Assembly: GCA_026120185.1 (NCBI GenBank)
Contig: JANUWF010001050.1
Coordinates: forward strand, 682,001-746,000
Origin: Voacanga thouarsii
Taxonomy: Eukaryota; Streptophyta; Magnoliopsida; Gentianales; Apocynaceae
Length of the DNA: 64,000 bases
Reading direction: 5' to 3'
The notes below the pieces were generated by a model. That model was not told the DNA's origin. It searched no databases and saw only the letters and a program-made list of their open reading frames with translations. The translations under genes and the position numbers were made by a program. This document shows, one piece after another, positions 47,459 through 58,777 of the stretch; position 1 is the first letter of the stretch; each line of letters starts with the position of its first letter.

Positions 47459-50400
47459 GCTCTGGTGAGTCTCTCTCTTCCTCATTCCCCCACGCGAAGG
47501 AATTTTGAAATGATTGGTATAGATTTGAGTTCTGAGCAATTGAATTCCAGTTTCCACTGATTTAGAAGAGCAGCAATTTTTCATAATGTTTCTCACCTTA
47601 TGCAGAGGTCATTTCTCAGCTTTTCTGAGATGCAATTGCATGTTTTTACAAGGTGGTTCTATGAATTCATGTACTTGCCAATACCCCTGAAGTTGCAATA
47701 ACATTCAATTGAAATTTTCAAGCATGAAAGCTGTTTTGTGTTTGATGAACCTGAATGTTGGTAGGATATAAAGCAAATTTAATTTATTAGGCTAAATGCT
47801 GATATTTACAAGGGACTGACCTGAATAATGTGAAATTTTTATCTAAATGTGCTTCTCTTCGTAGAGTGACAAATTATATCAAGTAGCAGCTTCCTATATA
47901 AATGAGTTTCTGTATATTGATCACTTTTCGATGTGTAATCAGTTTCTACTTGCCTTAATTTTTCCTCCATGCACAGTCTAGTTCTTACAGCTCAAAATTA
48001 TTTGTGCTTAGTGTTTTGTCCAAATATGCCATCCTTGGATTCGTTGTATGTAAGATTGCACTGAAATCTCAACCATCTCAAAACCGCGGGTTGACAATCG
48101 GAGAAAATGCATTGTGTAGCCAACTAATTTGCCTTTCCTATTTTTCTTCAGAGTGAATAAAATGAACTGAAGAAAAGGGTATTGTCTCAATCCCTTTTTA
48201 AGCTGCTACTCGATATTCCAGCAGTCCTCACATGGAAGTTAGTTCTGTTGCTTTGTATATTGAACATTTCTTACATCATTTCTTGGACAAGGCTTCTCCA
48301 AGTAGTAGCTGTGGGAGTTAGCAATACCGCCTATGACTAAGATATGACAACGGATTATAAGCTTCATCTGTAACTCTGACATTCTTCGGTGTTGTTTTTT
48401 CATGCTTATTACTGTAAATGCCGTACAGTTCTCTTCCATGTTTAGCGTTTTAGAAGCTGCAATGACAACCCCCCCTTTTTTTTTTCTTTGGGTGGTATTT
48501 TTACCTAAATAACAAAGAATCTTTTGGATTCTGTTTTAACATAGTCTAATAATCGCTACAAGGGGAAATAAGACAAGGCTTCATAATGTTGTTTTATTTG
48601 AGAGATTAATTCTGATTTCTTTAGGAATTTTGTAGGTGTTGGAAATAATGAAGTTGTTCTCTGTGCCGGAGATACCATGCGCAAATGGTCTTCCTCCCAG
48701 CTTAGTTAGCTGTGCTTACTGTCTAGAGTATGCGGCATCTGAAATGGACTTCTCCTGTTTAGATAGAATTAACTAAAATTTCCACTTTGTGTTTGTGGTT
48801 AATATACAATGTTATTTGATATCATATGGAGACTTGGCTTCCTTGTAACATCTAAATGCTTTGTGGTAGATTGAATTTGGAGGATACATACAGAGGTCTT
48901 TATACTTTTGTCTTCTGTTAAAGGGATTCCGTTGGAGTCCTTATAAATAGTTTTCTTGGTTGTTTTGAGATTAATCTTGTATATATTTTTGCGATATTTA
49001 TGGACAGCTAGAAAACTAGAATATTATACTAAAGTTCATTGGCAATCAATAAGTGACTTTTTAATTGTAATTTAGCTTCACTCTTTTGAAGATCAGGTGT
49101 CAAGTAATGGTAGTTCGATAATAATTGGTTGAATATTTGATTCATAATTTAAAAAGACACATTTTGATTCTTGAAGTATTAAAGATTAAATTAATATATT
49201 TATTTATAACAATCAATAGATTTAAAACTAATAAAAAGAATCTTGATGATTAGGGAAATACTCTTCTTGGAATTGACATGGTAGAGTAAAACTGGAGTGC
49301 ACATTTTGTAAGTATGATATAGTATTCGTTTGGAATAACGCTCTTGCGAGTGGTTTTGCCAGATGAGATTGGTTTCGATCCAATTTCAATTGCGAGTGCA
49401 ATCGATGAGGATTGTGACATGGTAATCGCTAGCTTGATAGTAGTAAATTACAAAGTAGTTGTACAAGCTTAGATGCGAAGTAATTGGCCTGCCTCCTCCC
49501 TTTGCATCCGCGAATCCGTGTGCAAGTACGTGTGGTCTGTGGGTGTGAACATGGAGCTCTCCCTCTTCTAGTCTGCCCTTTTAGTAATTTAGAGCCCATG
49601 ACTGGCGGAGCTAACCCAATAATTTGTTTGCGACACAGCTTCGGCAGAGGAATTTTGTCCCTTCTTGATTGCTTATAGCACAAAAATTTACCAGATAACC
49701 TAACCTGGGATTAGCTTGTCCATTTTGAGAACCTCGTAAACACTGGAGAAACAGAAATGTTTTTTCATGGACAGTTATTCCTTTTATCTTCCGTCTTTAC
49801 AGCTTGCCTTATAAATCGAAAATTAAAATTTGCATGGACTTTCCCATGCAATAGTCAAGATTTAAGGGAAAAAACTAGTCCGAAATTTGTTAATGTGATT
49901 GATGTTTTAATATAGGAAAAGGTTAAATACATTTCCTTTTATGGAGTGTCAAATTTCAGAGAGAAAAAGGCAAACTAGATTCCAAGCCAGTTGTTTAGTT
50001 TGACGTTTTGGAGTTGATGGAGTCATAGTCAATCTTCCTCCATGCTCTGTTCTTCCAACAAACTGGTTTATAAGCAGCTAATAAATTTCAGATATAATGG
50101 GATTCTGCATTATTATTATTGTTAAGCATTTAGTTAGTCGTTAGCGCCTCCATCACCGGCACCGCACGAAGAAGCAGCCAAGGTACATGGTGGGAATAGA
50201 GACAAGAAAAAGGCCAAAAGGAACCAAGCCAATCACGTAATTTTGTGTGACAACATGACGTGCCCTCATGTTAGTCTTCTCCTCCTCTCTCTCTCTCCCG
50301 ATGTCTCTCACTCACCCTCGCATAGGTGAAGGTCAGGTCAGGTCACTTCACTTGGGCATATTCACAAACACGTGAGCTTCATCACCTATCTAAACGTCAC

Positions 50401-51660
50401 ACACGTTAACTGCACGTGAGAAGTGATGATTTCAAGTCATTTTTTTGGCAATTTTGGAAGAATCCAATCGAACAAAAAAGTGCTGCAATGGGGGAATGTG
50501 GACAGTTGTCCCTCCTCGTAAGCTCAAGCTCATTGCTAATGCTAATGCAGAACTCTCATATCCTTAACAGTTGAAAATATATGGACAGATACAGGTACCG
50601 AGTAAGAATATAGGAATAGAATTCTCTCTGGCCACCACCATCCCACGTCCTGACCATCATTTCTTGCCTGCATGAGCCTTGCCAGCTCAAATGGTCAAAA
50701 ACCCCCCACACCTCAATAGGCAATACAACCATTATTTGTCCTCCATTTCGCCATTTCTTGTGCCTTGATTTCTCCTGCCGCCTGCTTTCCTTATCAAAAT
50801 AAGGTAAAATACTGGATAGATATATCAGGAAAAATTCTGACATAGACCAATAATCATGGATGAGGTGTATTAGTAACTTATATTACATATAATATAAGTT
50901 ATATATTATAACTTACTGATACACTTGGTCTACCGATTCATACTCTATGTAAAAATTGCTCATATATCAAACTTATATTTATCCTAGTCTAGGTTGTTTT
51001 CCCATTGACGGACTCATGGTTACAGATTTTCTTTGTCAAACAGGAAAATTAAATTTGAAATCTAACCAGAAACAACAATAGTAGCAACAATTTAGAATTG
51101 AAAAACACTTTGTATAAAATAATATATTAAAAGATAATATTATATTTTTTATAAAAAAAATTAATATGCAAGATAAAATTTCAAATGACTTTTTTAACTT
51201 TATCTCACCCATCCTTTAATTTTATCTCTAAACTACATATTGATTCTTTTTCTTAAAATTTCACATTGTATGAAAAATTAGGTACGTAACGAATCAATGA
51301 ATAATTTAACAGTCAAGTAACATATGATTTAAGAATTTAATTTTGTTATAAAAAAACATGTAATGAATATATGGTACATGCAATTTTTACCCGTTTATTA
51401 TTTTTTGTTTTACTCGGCTAACAAACTTTTATAAAAAATTAAACATCAAATATATACATTTTTCCATACACATCTCGCATACAAGTTATAATACATTCTA
51501 TAAACTTAAATAAATTAAAAGAAAAGAAAGTGTGGTTATCTAATAATCTCTATGGAATATTTGCGGAATGCTTTTGCCAACTCAAACCCATGAGAGATTC
51601 CAGCTTGCACCACCGTGACCCCTTTCACAGTCCTCTCTCTCTCTCTCTAGTCACAAACAC
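47459..51660. other. 3' UTR of NF-YB and long intergenic stretch
   Basis: I see no convincing gene. 47459 to about 48900 looks like moderately complex 3' flank. 49330-49700 is richer in GC with short ORFs on both strands and no family I recognise. 50100-50450 is pyrimidine-rich, with two CACGTG G-boxes (50369-50374, 50413-50418) and a GGTCA tandem at 50331-50344, so it could be promoter-like. The rest is AT-rich. Confidence 0.4.
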
Positions 51661-52017
51661 ATGACAGTCAAAATGTTCCATGGTGATGGTGATGATGATG
51701 GTGGTCAATTGAATTCCCAAAATTGCCCCCTACTCCCATTTTGGAATACAGCTGGCCACGTTATGAAGAGATCAGAGTTCAGAACTGAGACTGAGAATGT
51801 GTTATTACTATGGGGGAGGCTGAAGCTGAGGCTGGAGGAGAAGAGCGACTTCTTCTCTCTATCAGGACCTCATGGAACCATCACGTGCTCCCTCTCTTTC
51901 CGAAACATATTCATTGATTTCATCGAAAGTGTACACTTCATTTCCCAGAATTTAAGGGTGAAAGAACCCACCAAATCTATGGATTTCTATTGGTTTTCCT
52001 CATCGTCATCATCATAG
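51661..52017 (+). CDS. Doubtful ORF (118 aa)
   Basis: This is an open frame after a CT-rich leader-like tract (51631-51648). The protein has an Asp/Gly-rich head and a run of serines at the end, with no recognised domain. Codon-level support is lacking and no introns were apparent. It may be chance, or an unannotated small gene or transcript. Confidence 0.2.
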   Translation: MTVKMFHGDGDDDGGQLNSQNCPLLPFWNTAGHVMKRSEFRTETENVLLLWGRLKLRLEEKSDFFSLSGPHGTITCSLSFRNIFIDFIESVHFISQNLRVKEPTKSMDFYWFSSSSSS

Positions 52018-52449
52018 TATATTCTAGTATTTCTCCTTCAGGCAACCGAACTAACTGCTCAACTACTAGTTTACTTTCTTTCTTTCTATTTCTTCCTTAC
52101 TCTTGAAAGGAAATTTGAAGTTTTTTTTTTTTTCTCTCTTTTGGCCTGAGTTTTGTAGAGTTACCAGTGAATGGGAAAATATTTGAGTGGATTCGATCTA
52201 TCATGAATTACCGTTTTAAGTGTTGTAATAGATATATTGAAAGTTATATACTTTTAAAAAGATATAATATTTTAAAGCAGTAGTTTATAACGAATTAGAT
52301 CTATCCAAATATCTCAAGTGTATGAGTACTTCTTCTTGAAAATGACTTGGTAAAAATAATATATTTTATTAATCAATTTATCTAAGATAATTTTAATCAA
52401 TTATGTTTAGATGAAAGAAAGAAAGAATCGAGCAAAATTTTTTAAAAAT

Positions 52450-53290
52450 ATAATGTGAATAGCATTAAAGAATAATATTAAGTGTATTTAATAATAATAT
52501 TAAGTGTTTAATTAATTAAGTATATTTAATAATATATTTTTATTATCACTTAATTCATTAAGACATATTGAAATCTTATTATAAATTTTAAATTAAAATA
52601 AAAATTACTTAAATTTGAAGTTTGAATATATTAAATATTCATCTAATTATATATATTCTTTTATATTTTTAACTTAAATTGTAATAAAATATAATTTAAA
52701 ATAAATTATAATTAATTTAGACTTCAGATTCAGACTTCAAAGACTTTAGTTTTCAAACTTCTATTTTTAGAATTCATTACTCAAATATTCAAATTTTAAT
52801 CTTTAGATTTAAATTTTGTCAAATGAGTCCATAGTCTAACTCTCATTATTATTTTCACTGTATACTTTTTTAGATCAATGTATAATTTGGATTTTACAGA
52901 TTCCAAAATATTTAAACTGCACATATAAGAACTCGTTTGATAAAATTAAAATATAAATATTTAAATACTAAATTTTAAAAATTGAAGTATGATGTTTAAA
53001 TTCTACAATTTAAAATTTAAATTTTGAATTAATTATAATTTATTTTTATATTATAATTTGTTGCAATTTAAGTTACATATAAAAGAATACTAATAATCAC
53101 ATTTTAAATATTTAATATATTCAAATTTTAAATTTAAATAATATGTATTTAACTTAAAATTATAAAATAATTTTAATACGTCTTAATTAATTAAATGATA
53201 ATAAAATTTTATTATTAAACACACTTAATTAATTAATATTTATTATCAAACATACTTAATAAAATAAAATTTTAATTAATTTTAAATACT
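52450..53290. repeat. Large AT-rich foldback (inverted repeat) element
   Basis: The left arm (about 52450-52840) aligns over nearly its whole length with the reverse complement of the right arm (about 52915-53290). Shared blocks include TTAAGAC(A/G)TATT, TTTGAATATATTAAATATT, TTCTTTTATAT, AACTTAAATTG and AAATAAATTATAATTAATT. The loop is roughly 75 bp. It looks like a MITE-like element; ends and superfamily are uncertain. Confidence 0.7.
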
Positions 53291-53299
53291 TACTTAGCA

Positions 53300-54986
53300 T
53301 TATCAAACTGAAAGTAACTTTACTGTTTCCAATTAAAATAGGCTAGCTAGCTTTGCTATTTTACTCTTTCTTTTTTCTTTTTCTTTTTTTTTTTGGCACA
53401 ACACATCAATAGATTTTAATTTCATTAAATTAATAACAACGAGGCAAACGGAAATCAGTATATTAATTTTTTTAAAGCGTGACTATGAGAAACACTATAA
53501 AGTTTCTCATATATAATTATGCATATTACATGCAAGTAAATTGTCCATAAACAATTATTATGAATAAATTTAAACTTGTACTTTACACCGTAATACTAAT
53601 TGCCTCTTACAGCTGCTTTTATTTTCATATGGTTACATAATTGTGCAAATCAAATCTACAAATAGTACTTCCAAAATCGCAATAAAGTGAGAGATCTCTT
53701 TCACTAAAAAGTGACTGCAGGAGAAATAGTGAGGGGATGCCTCTTAGCCTTAGGTCTTGGCTGAAAGCTGCCACTGCTCACCAAGCAAGCAGCGTTAGGT
53801 TGAATTCAATGACTGACGACGCACTGTCTGTAAAAATTGCCCAATACCTGACTTCTCTTTAATGATGCATTCTGTACAATCATATATATGCCCGTTTCGA
53901 ATGGTGTCATTTGATTCGAAATTTATATTGTATTGGGAATGAATTTGTTTAAAATAAAAATAATTGAAAATAATAAAAAATTATTAAAAGTATAAAATTA
54001 TGTGGGATTTAAAGTGGAGTTAAAGAAAAAGAATATAATGTGTTAGGAATGTATGATAGATTTTGAAAAATAAAAATTATTTAAATTAATATTATTTTAA
54101 AATTGAATTTTGATTTTAAAAAGAAATGATTGCTTCCCACTTACACTTTATAGTAATGAGAATATGTATGCAAAGGTTGCACAAGATAGAAGTTTATGTA
54201 CAACAATTGAATTTTATCCTTTTTTTATATTTTTTTCCAATATTTTATGTTTTTTGAATATATAAATTAAACTCATCTATACTATTTTTGAATTTTAACT
54301 TCTAAATAAAGGTAATTCAGGAGTTTTTTTAATGATATATCTCATATTATGTTAATTCATGTAATTTTTTAAAAATATTTTTTTATCAAAAGACCTTTAT
54401 ACTTTATTTATAAGACTATAATTTTTTCTAAAGCTTTAAAAAAACAAAACACAATAAGGTTATCGTTTCACTTTTTAAGTCTAATCTTAAAAATGTTAAT
54501 TATATATGCATGAAAATGCAAATATATATATGAATATGAGGAGTTAAAACCTTAAGAATAGTCCATTTCTTTTTTTTAATAATAAAACTAATAAAATAAA
54601 TTGAATTCTTAATTTATTATTTAATAAAAATATTCTAAATCAATTAAATTAGTATAGAGTAGTTTTGCAACGACAAAACTAAAAATAGAACATAAAATAT
54701 TGGCTAATGGCCAATCAATAAAAGCTCCACGTTACTACTTCTGCTAGCGCTGACATACTATATATTGCTAGGACAGCACGTCGTGTACGTACGTTAAATC
54801 CGTTACCGTAAGTTAAAGGGTACAACCAAATTTTATTGGTACGGCGTTTAGCTGTCCCTTCTTCCAGTCTTTGACTACGTTTTTACGGTGTCGGTTTCTC
54901 TTCTTATACCACCTTACCTCTTGGGCCTGCGCGTCTATCAACGCTCCTTCTTTTTTTTTTTTAAGAAAATTTTATTTTATCTATAA
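53300..54986. other. AT-rich spacer
   Basis: No gene is seen. A short more complex piece at 54720-54950, with GTACGTACGT near 54786, has no coding pattern. Confidence 0.5.
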
Positions 54987-55256
54987 TACTTCATCCATTC
55001 TAAAAAATATATCAATCTAACAAATAGCATATAGATTAATAAATTATTAAAATTTATATAATTATAATAGAAAATAATTACTATTATATCTTTGAATAAA
55101 AGTAAATATTCATTAATTAGAGTGAAAATATATACATATTTAATGAGTAATTGAATGAGGGATAAATTAGGAATGTATTTATTGCTAATATTGACAAATT
55201 TGTTGGTACAATAAAAATAAAAAATTTTGACATTTTTTTCAAGACGAAATGAGTAT
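54987..55256. mobile_element. Stowaway-like MITE (about 270 bp)
   Basis: The left end TACTTCATCCATTCTAAAAAA and the right end, in reverse complement TACTCATTTCGTCTTGAAAAA, form the imperfect CTCCCTCCGTC-type inverted ends of Stowaway/mariner MITEs. TA flanks both sides. Confidence 0.65.
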
Positions 55257-58044
55257 ATTTCTAGATTTGAATAATTATCTTTGCATTCAAATTTTAATTC
55301 AAGATGAATTCGTATGGAAATAATAATATAAATATAATATTACTGTTGAAATTTCACCTTAAGTCTAATGTACATTTTGACTCTCAATTTATTCTAACTT
55401 GTTATCATAATCATCTTATTAATAAAAGTGGTCAAATTTAATAGAAATTAATTATTTAATGAATTAACTAAAAGTTGTCCAAATTAATAAAGATTAGTTA
55501 GTAATATTTAATAAATATTTTAATACAGACAGTCAAGTGGGATAAATTAAAAGTTGATATATCAATTAGATTCAAGTAAAATTTAAATGGTAAAGTGGAA
55601 CTTTGCTAAAATTTTATATAAAAAATGAAATTTTCATTTTTTTTTGTTTCTTTCCTTTTTTTTTTACTGGATATTCATTATTCTTGGTTGGAAATTTTTG
55701 TCTTTGCCTTTCTTTTTTATTTGAGAACTACAATTTGCAACTGTTTTAAATATTTTACTATTGAATTATTAATGTAACAATACAATTATTTCACCATTGT
55801 TAATTTTAATATAAAAATTATTAAAATTTTGTACATTGCATTGTATGTTTTCTTTTTCTATGAAATAAAAAAAGAAATATGAATCAAATTCAAGACACTC
55901 ATATGATAAAAGAATGTATATTTTAATAAATTAAATTACTAGTATATTATCATATTCTATAAATATTTGATACATTAATTTTTCTTTCATATCCCAACCT
56001 TAAAACGAAAAGAGAATAAAAAAGAAACAAAAAAGCAGGTGAATCATTTCCGATGCACAGCGAGTACCAGCGCTTGACCGGGGAGTTTTCAGGCATTCGG
56101 TTGCAGACGCAGCATTTAACATAAAGGCCTGTCTGTGGTCCCTTTCTGAGCCTTTGACTAGTGACGATCTCCATGCGTACCAAAGCTCCTTATTCTTAGT
56201 AGTATTATTTGATAACTATCATAATCATACAAATTTAGGTTTAATTTTATTTTCTCAAAATAAGAATATTAATATGCAAGACAGAGTTCGAATTCCTACT
56301 TTAATAACCAAAAGTCATCTTAATTTGCCAAAATTACCCGGTGAGGATACAAAAGTTTGTTCTACCTTCTACTCCTTAGTCCTGCCCTTTTCCTTTGGGC
56401 CTTACCACTCATGTCAAAAATTTTATCTTGACATGTACACGAAAAAAAAAGGAAAAAAAAAAAATCTAGATTTATGTATTTAGAATGAAAAAGTCCACTT
56501 TGTCATTTTAAATTATGTTATTTTTCTTACATTATCATCTAAATTTTAAAATTTTTTTAATCGGTTTACAAATTTTTAAAATGATTCAATTTGTCATTTT
56601 TGTCAAATTTGTATAAAAAAAAATAAAGTTTTATTAGATTTGACCTTTTTTTCCCCTTATGTTCGTAATAAGAGGTCGACTTTCAAATTTGACAAAAATA
56701 ACAAATTGAAATTGAACTATTTTAAAGCTTTGTATATCGGTTTTGAAAAAAAAAAAAGTTGAAGTTTAGAGGATAATTAAGACTGTATTTGGGAAGATCT
56801 TTTTTTCAATCCAAACTAAAATTAATTTAAAATAATATTAATTTAAATAATTTTCATTTCCCATCAATTGTTATATACTCACAACATCATATTTTCTTTC
56901 TCTCATTAATGATTGGACATCATATTTACTTCACATTTAATAATATTTTATTAAATTTTAACAAACTCATTTCAATCTACTTCCCCATCCACAAATAACT
57001 GACCTAATTGTAAAACTACGCATATTAAGAAATTGTGAAATTTTATAGTAAAAATAATTAAAATATCTATTATACCATTTGGAGTATTTTTATTATTTTT
57101 CTCACCTCATTAATTTGAATCACAACACTCATTTAATTACATCACTTTAATAATTACATCTGTCGCTTTCTTCTCACCCATGTCCTTCGTCTCTCTCTTC
57201 TCACTCTTTGTTTTAAAGTCTTTTTTTCACCCATATCACATCATTAAATTACACTCTTGACTATTTTTATAGGGTAACGTGATTTCATTGTTAATTAAAA
57301 ATAACTTCAATATGGGTAATTGTAATACTAATTAATTGATAGAAAATTATATTGAGGGTAAAATTAGAAAAAAAAATTAAATATAACTTATATTTAGAAA
57401 ATTGACAGTTATTTTTGGACAAATTAAAAAGAAAATCCAATTATTTATACACGGAAAGAGTAATTGTTATTGAAGGACAACAAAGTCTCATACTTTGAAA
57501 AGGGTTGGGATTGGGATTGCCTCCACCTAGTTTCTCACAAATGCAACATGACTCATACTGAATACAAAGTGCATGTCATGTTTAGTAATGACAAAGTAAT
57601 TTTTTTTCCCAATATATAATATTACTTGAGGTTTACCCTTTCTCATATTCACAAAGAGGGAGGTGGTGGAGAAAGGAAGGGGAACAACACTTTTACTTTT
57701 ACTGAAAAAATTTATATTTATTTTTATCTTATTTAATCGAGGTGGAGAGGAAATAAATAAATAAAATTTATTTATATTAAATTTATTATTGTATCTATTA
57801 CCATTTATTATTTTAATTATTAAAATTTATAAAAGAGATGATATATTTATCTTTTAACTTCATTTACTCTCCTAATCCCTCTAAAATTGAAAGAGAAGAT
57901 TTGTTATATCTTTTCTTTTTTTAATTTACTTCTCTTTTATATTTACTTCTAACTAAATATGTTTTTTTTTAATTACTTGCATATATACTTCCTTTGCTTG
58001 AATATTTTTACTTTCACCCCAACTAACACATGGGTACATATTGA
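55257..58044. other. AT-rich spacer with a small inverted repeat
   Basis: No gene is seen. A foldback lies at 56528-56782. 56030-56170 is a short GC-richer stretch without a recognised product. The rest is low complexity. Confidence 0.5.
56528..56782. repeat. Foldback / MITE-like inverted repeat (about 255 bp)
   Basis: The left arm 56530-56608 (ATTATCATCTAAATTTTAAA, then TTAATCGGTTTACAAA and CAATTTGTCATTTTTGTCAA) matches the reverse complement of 56689-56780 with some gaps. Superfamily unknown. Confidence 0.65.
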
Positions 58045-58193
58045 GGGAAAATTCCTAGGTGCACTGGTGCTTTAGGTAATTGTATTGTATTTATTAAAAA
58101 TTATATAATAAATATTATATATAATTTTATTAACATGAAATATAATCATGTAAAGCACCAAGTGTACGCACCGGGTGCACGCAAGAATTTCCC
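58045..58193. mobile_element. 149-bp MITE with near-9-bp target duplication
   Basis: Inverted ends GGGAAAATTCCTAGGTGCAC and GGGAAATTCTTGCGTGCACC (reverse complement) contain a shared GGTGCTTTA block. Flanks CATATTGAG and ATTATTGAG match at 7 of 9 positions, compatible with a Mutator-type MITE. Confidence 0.65.
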
Positions 58194-58199
58194 ATTATT

Positions 58200-58777
58200 G
58201 AGTCTTTCATAGTATAAATCCAATGGGCCGATCCAACCCCACTCTGCTACATAGAACTTGTGGAAAATAACAAGCAGCAAAACAACTAAGCCAATGACGA
58301 CAGCATATCAACAACTCCCCTTTTAAAAAAATAAATCAAAAATAAAAAAAAAAATCACACAGACACACACAGAGGAAGACAGAGTAATTAAGCCAGGTAG
58401 AAGATGATGTAAAGGAGACCACGTTGATGGCCTCAACCCAAAGTCCATCTGTCTGCCCTTCTGTCTCTGTTTTTCTCCATTAATATATTCTCTCTATACT
58501 ATACCTCATACTCACAGACTCTCACATAACTAATGACCAATATTCATCACCCACCCACCACTCCCCCCTTACCCCGTCCCCACACCTCTTCTCTTCTTCT
58601 CCCTTTCAACTTAAGCTTATATATTCTCCTCTTCTCCCCCCTCAAAGCCCTCTTGACCATCATCTCTCCCTCTCCCTCTTTCCACTGTCAATCTTGAAAC
58701 TTCTCCAACTGTGTAGAATAGATATATATATTTGTAAGGACATAGTGAAGGGTTGATTGATCATTGGTGTCGGCAGA
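58200..58777 (+). promoter_or_regulatory. Upstream region and leader of the RRM gene
   Basis: Pyrimidine-rich stretches (58440-58500, 58560-58680) end in a CTCTCCCTCTCC tract at 58663. A TTATATATT word at 58617-58625 could be the TATA box, with the leader beginning shortly after. Assignment rests on position and composition only. Confidence 0.4.

Noticed and set aside
49330..49700. Possible SINE: TTGCGAGTGG and TTTCGATCC resemble RNA polymerase III boxes A and B
   Set aside because: Each box is off consensus and no poly-A/T tail or target duplication was found.
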